Positions 63,862 through 64,000 of a stretch of DNA of 64,000 nt are shown piece after piece (position 1 is the first letter of the stretch; each line of letters opens with the position of its first letter). Origin of the DNA: Kineococcus endophyticus. Its GTDB lineage: Bacteria > Actinomycetota > Actinomycetes > Actinomycetales > Kineococcaceae. The notes below the pieces were generated by a model. It saw only the letters and a program-made list of their open reading frames with translations, had not been told where the DNA came from and searched no databases. The position numbers and the translations under genes are program-made. The DNA lies in the NCBI RefSeq assembly GCF_040796495.1, contig NZ_JBFNQN010000007.1, positions 124,001 through 188,000 of the forward strand, in the 5' to 3' direction.

Positions 63862-64000
63862 TCAGCGCGCGCGCACGACCCCCAGCGGGGAACCCCCGAA
63901 CCCGGGGAAGATCGTCCCCAGGGAACCGGCCCCGCAGCGCTTCTGCAGCACCTCGCCGATGACGCTGCGGTAGTCCGTCGTGCCGGCCAGGTCGCCGTCG
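63862..64000 (-). CDS. DUF1501 family protein, C-terminal fragment (runs off right edge)
   Basis: Only the last 45 codons are visible, with the stop at 63862-63864. The peptide DGDLAGTTDYRSVIGEVLQK (first visible residues) followed by GSLGTIFPGFGGSPLGVVRA is the characteristic end of DUF1501 proteins (T-T-D-Y/F-R-x-V and F-P-G), which belong to an alkaline-phosphatase-like superfamily and are usually Tat-exported. The gene continues outside the window; a DUF1800 partner is usual but cannot be checked here. Confidence 0.75.
   Translation of the reverse strand, partial: DGDLAGTTDYRSVIGEVLQKRCGAGSLGTIFPGFGGSPLGVVRAR

Overview
The window is very GC-rich DNA with dense, mostly single-copy genes, many GTG starts and long chains of ATGA/GTGA overlaps. 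This is typical of a high-GC actinobacterium. Gene content (LpdA-type quinone reductase, AccA3, Maf, BirA, GtrA, PurK, PurE, a galactofuran/arabinan-type wall cluster, LGFP proteins, LCP protein) and the absence of mycolate genes suggest a non-mycolate actinomycete with an arabinose/galactose wall, such as a Kineococcus/Kineosporia relative. That taxonomic placement is inference. No rRNA, tRNA, CRISPR array, transposase or prophage gene was seen.

Layout. 1-5 kb: the edge of a secreted protein, a DrrA/DrrB-like ABC exporter, purine nucleoside phosphorylase, a gamma-glutamylcyclotransferase-like protein and an LpdA-type flavoprotein. 5-16.2 kb: an exopolysaccharide locus. Seven minus-strand genes overlap by 4-8 nt and run from the priming phosphoglycosyltransferase (start 16191) through a ligase/GT4 fusion, deacetylase, GT4, Wzz-like protein and MurJ/Wzz fusion to an acetyltransferase. 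A Tat-exported GH26-like glycanase lies convergent to it. A sigma-70-type promoter and repeated operator-like sites precede the operon. 16.5-25.5 kb: housekeeping genes (biotin carboxylase/BCCP, Maf, a DUF885 peptidase, an iron-siderophore lipoprotein with a DtxR/IdeR-like box, BirA, GtrA, PurK, PurE). 25.7-41 kb: a mixed envelope and signalling region with a DIP1984-family protein, S33 and S8 peptidases, LCP transferase, UDP-glucose dehydrogenase, CWB2 protein, GT2/DUF2304 pair, ABC flippase, I36-CHAP and M15 wall enzymes, and an FHA-HTH/kinase pair.

40.9-58.1 kb: a plus-strand surface-glycan region. From 48.7 kb its gene set matches the mycobacterial arabinogalactan locus: UDP-galactopyranose mutase, GlfT2-like galactofuranosyltransferase, Wzm/Wzt-type exporter, AftB-like GT-C enzyme, PAP2 phosphatase, UbiA phosphoribosyltransferase, GtrA and GT87. 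Directly beyond it (58.1-63.4 kb, minus strand) three consecutive secreted proteins (SpoIID, M15, amidase) carry tandem LGFP wall-binding repeats. The right edge holds the C-terminus of a DUF1501 protein.

The most unusual structure is a family of about 58-66 nt palindromic elements. One copy is intergenic (30.86 kb). Two lie inside one membrane-protein gene (43.64 and 44.40 kb), in the same reading frame, each encoding a related 22-residue insert in a loop between membrane helices. They behave like Rickettsia palindromic elements. A second palindromic repeat family occurs at 19.2 and 58.1 kb.
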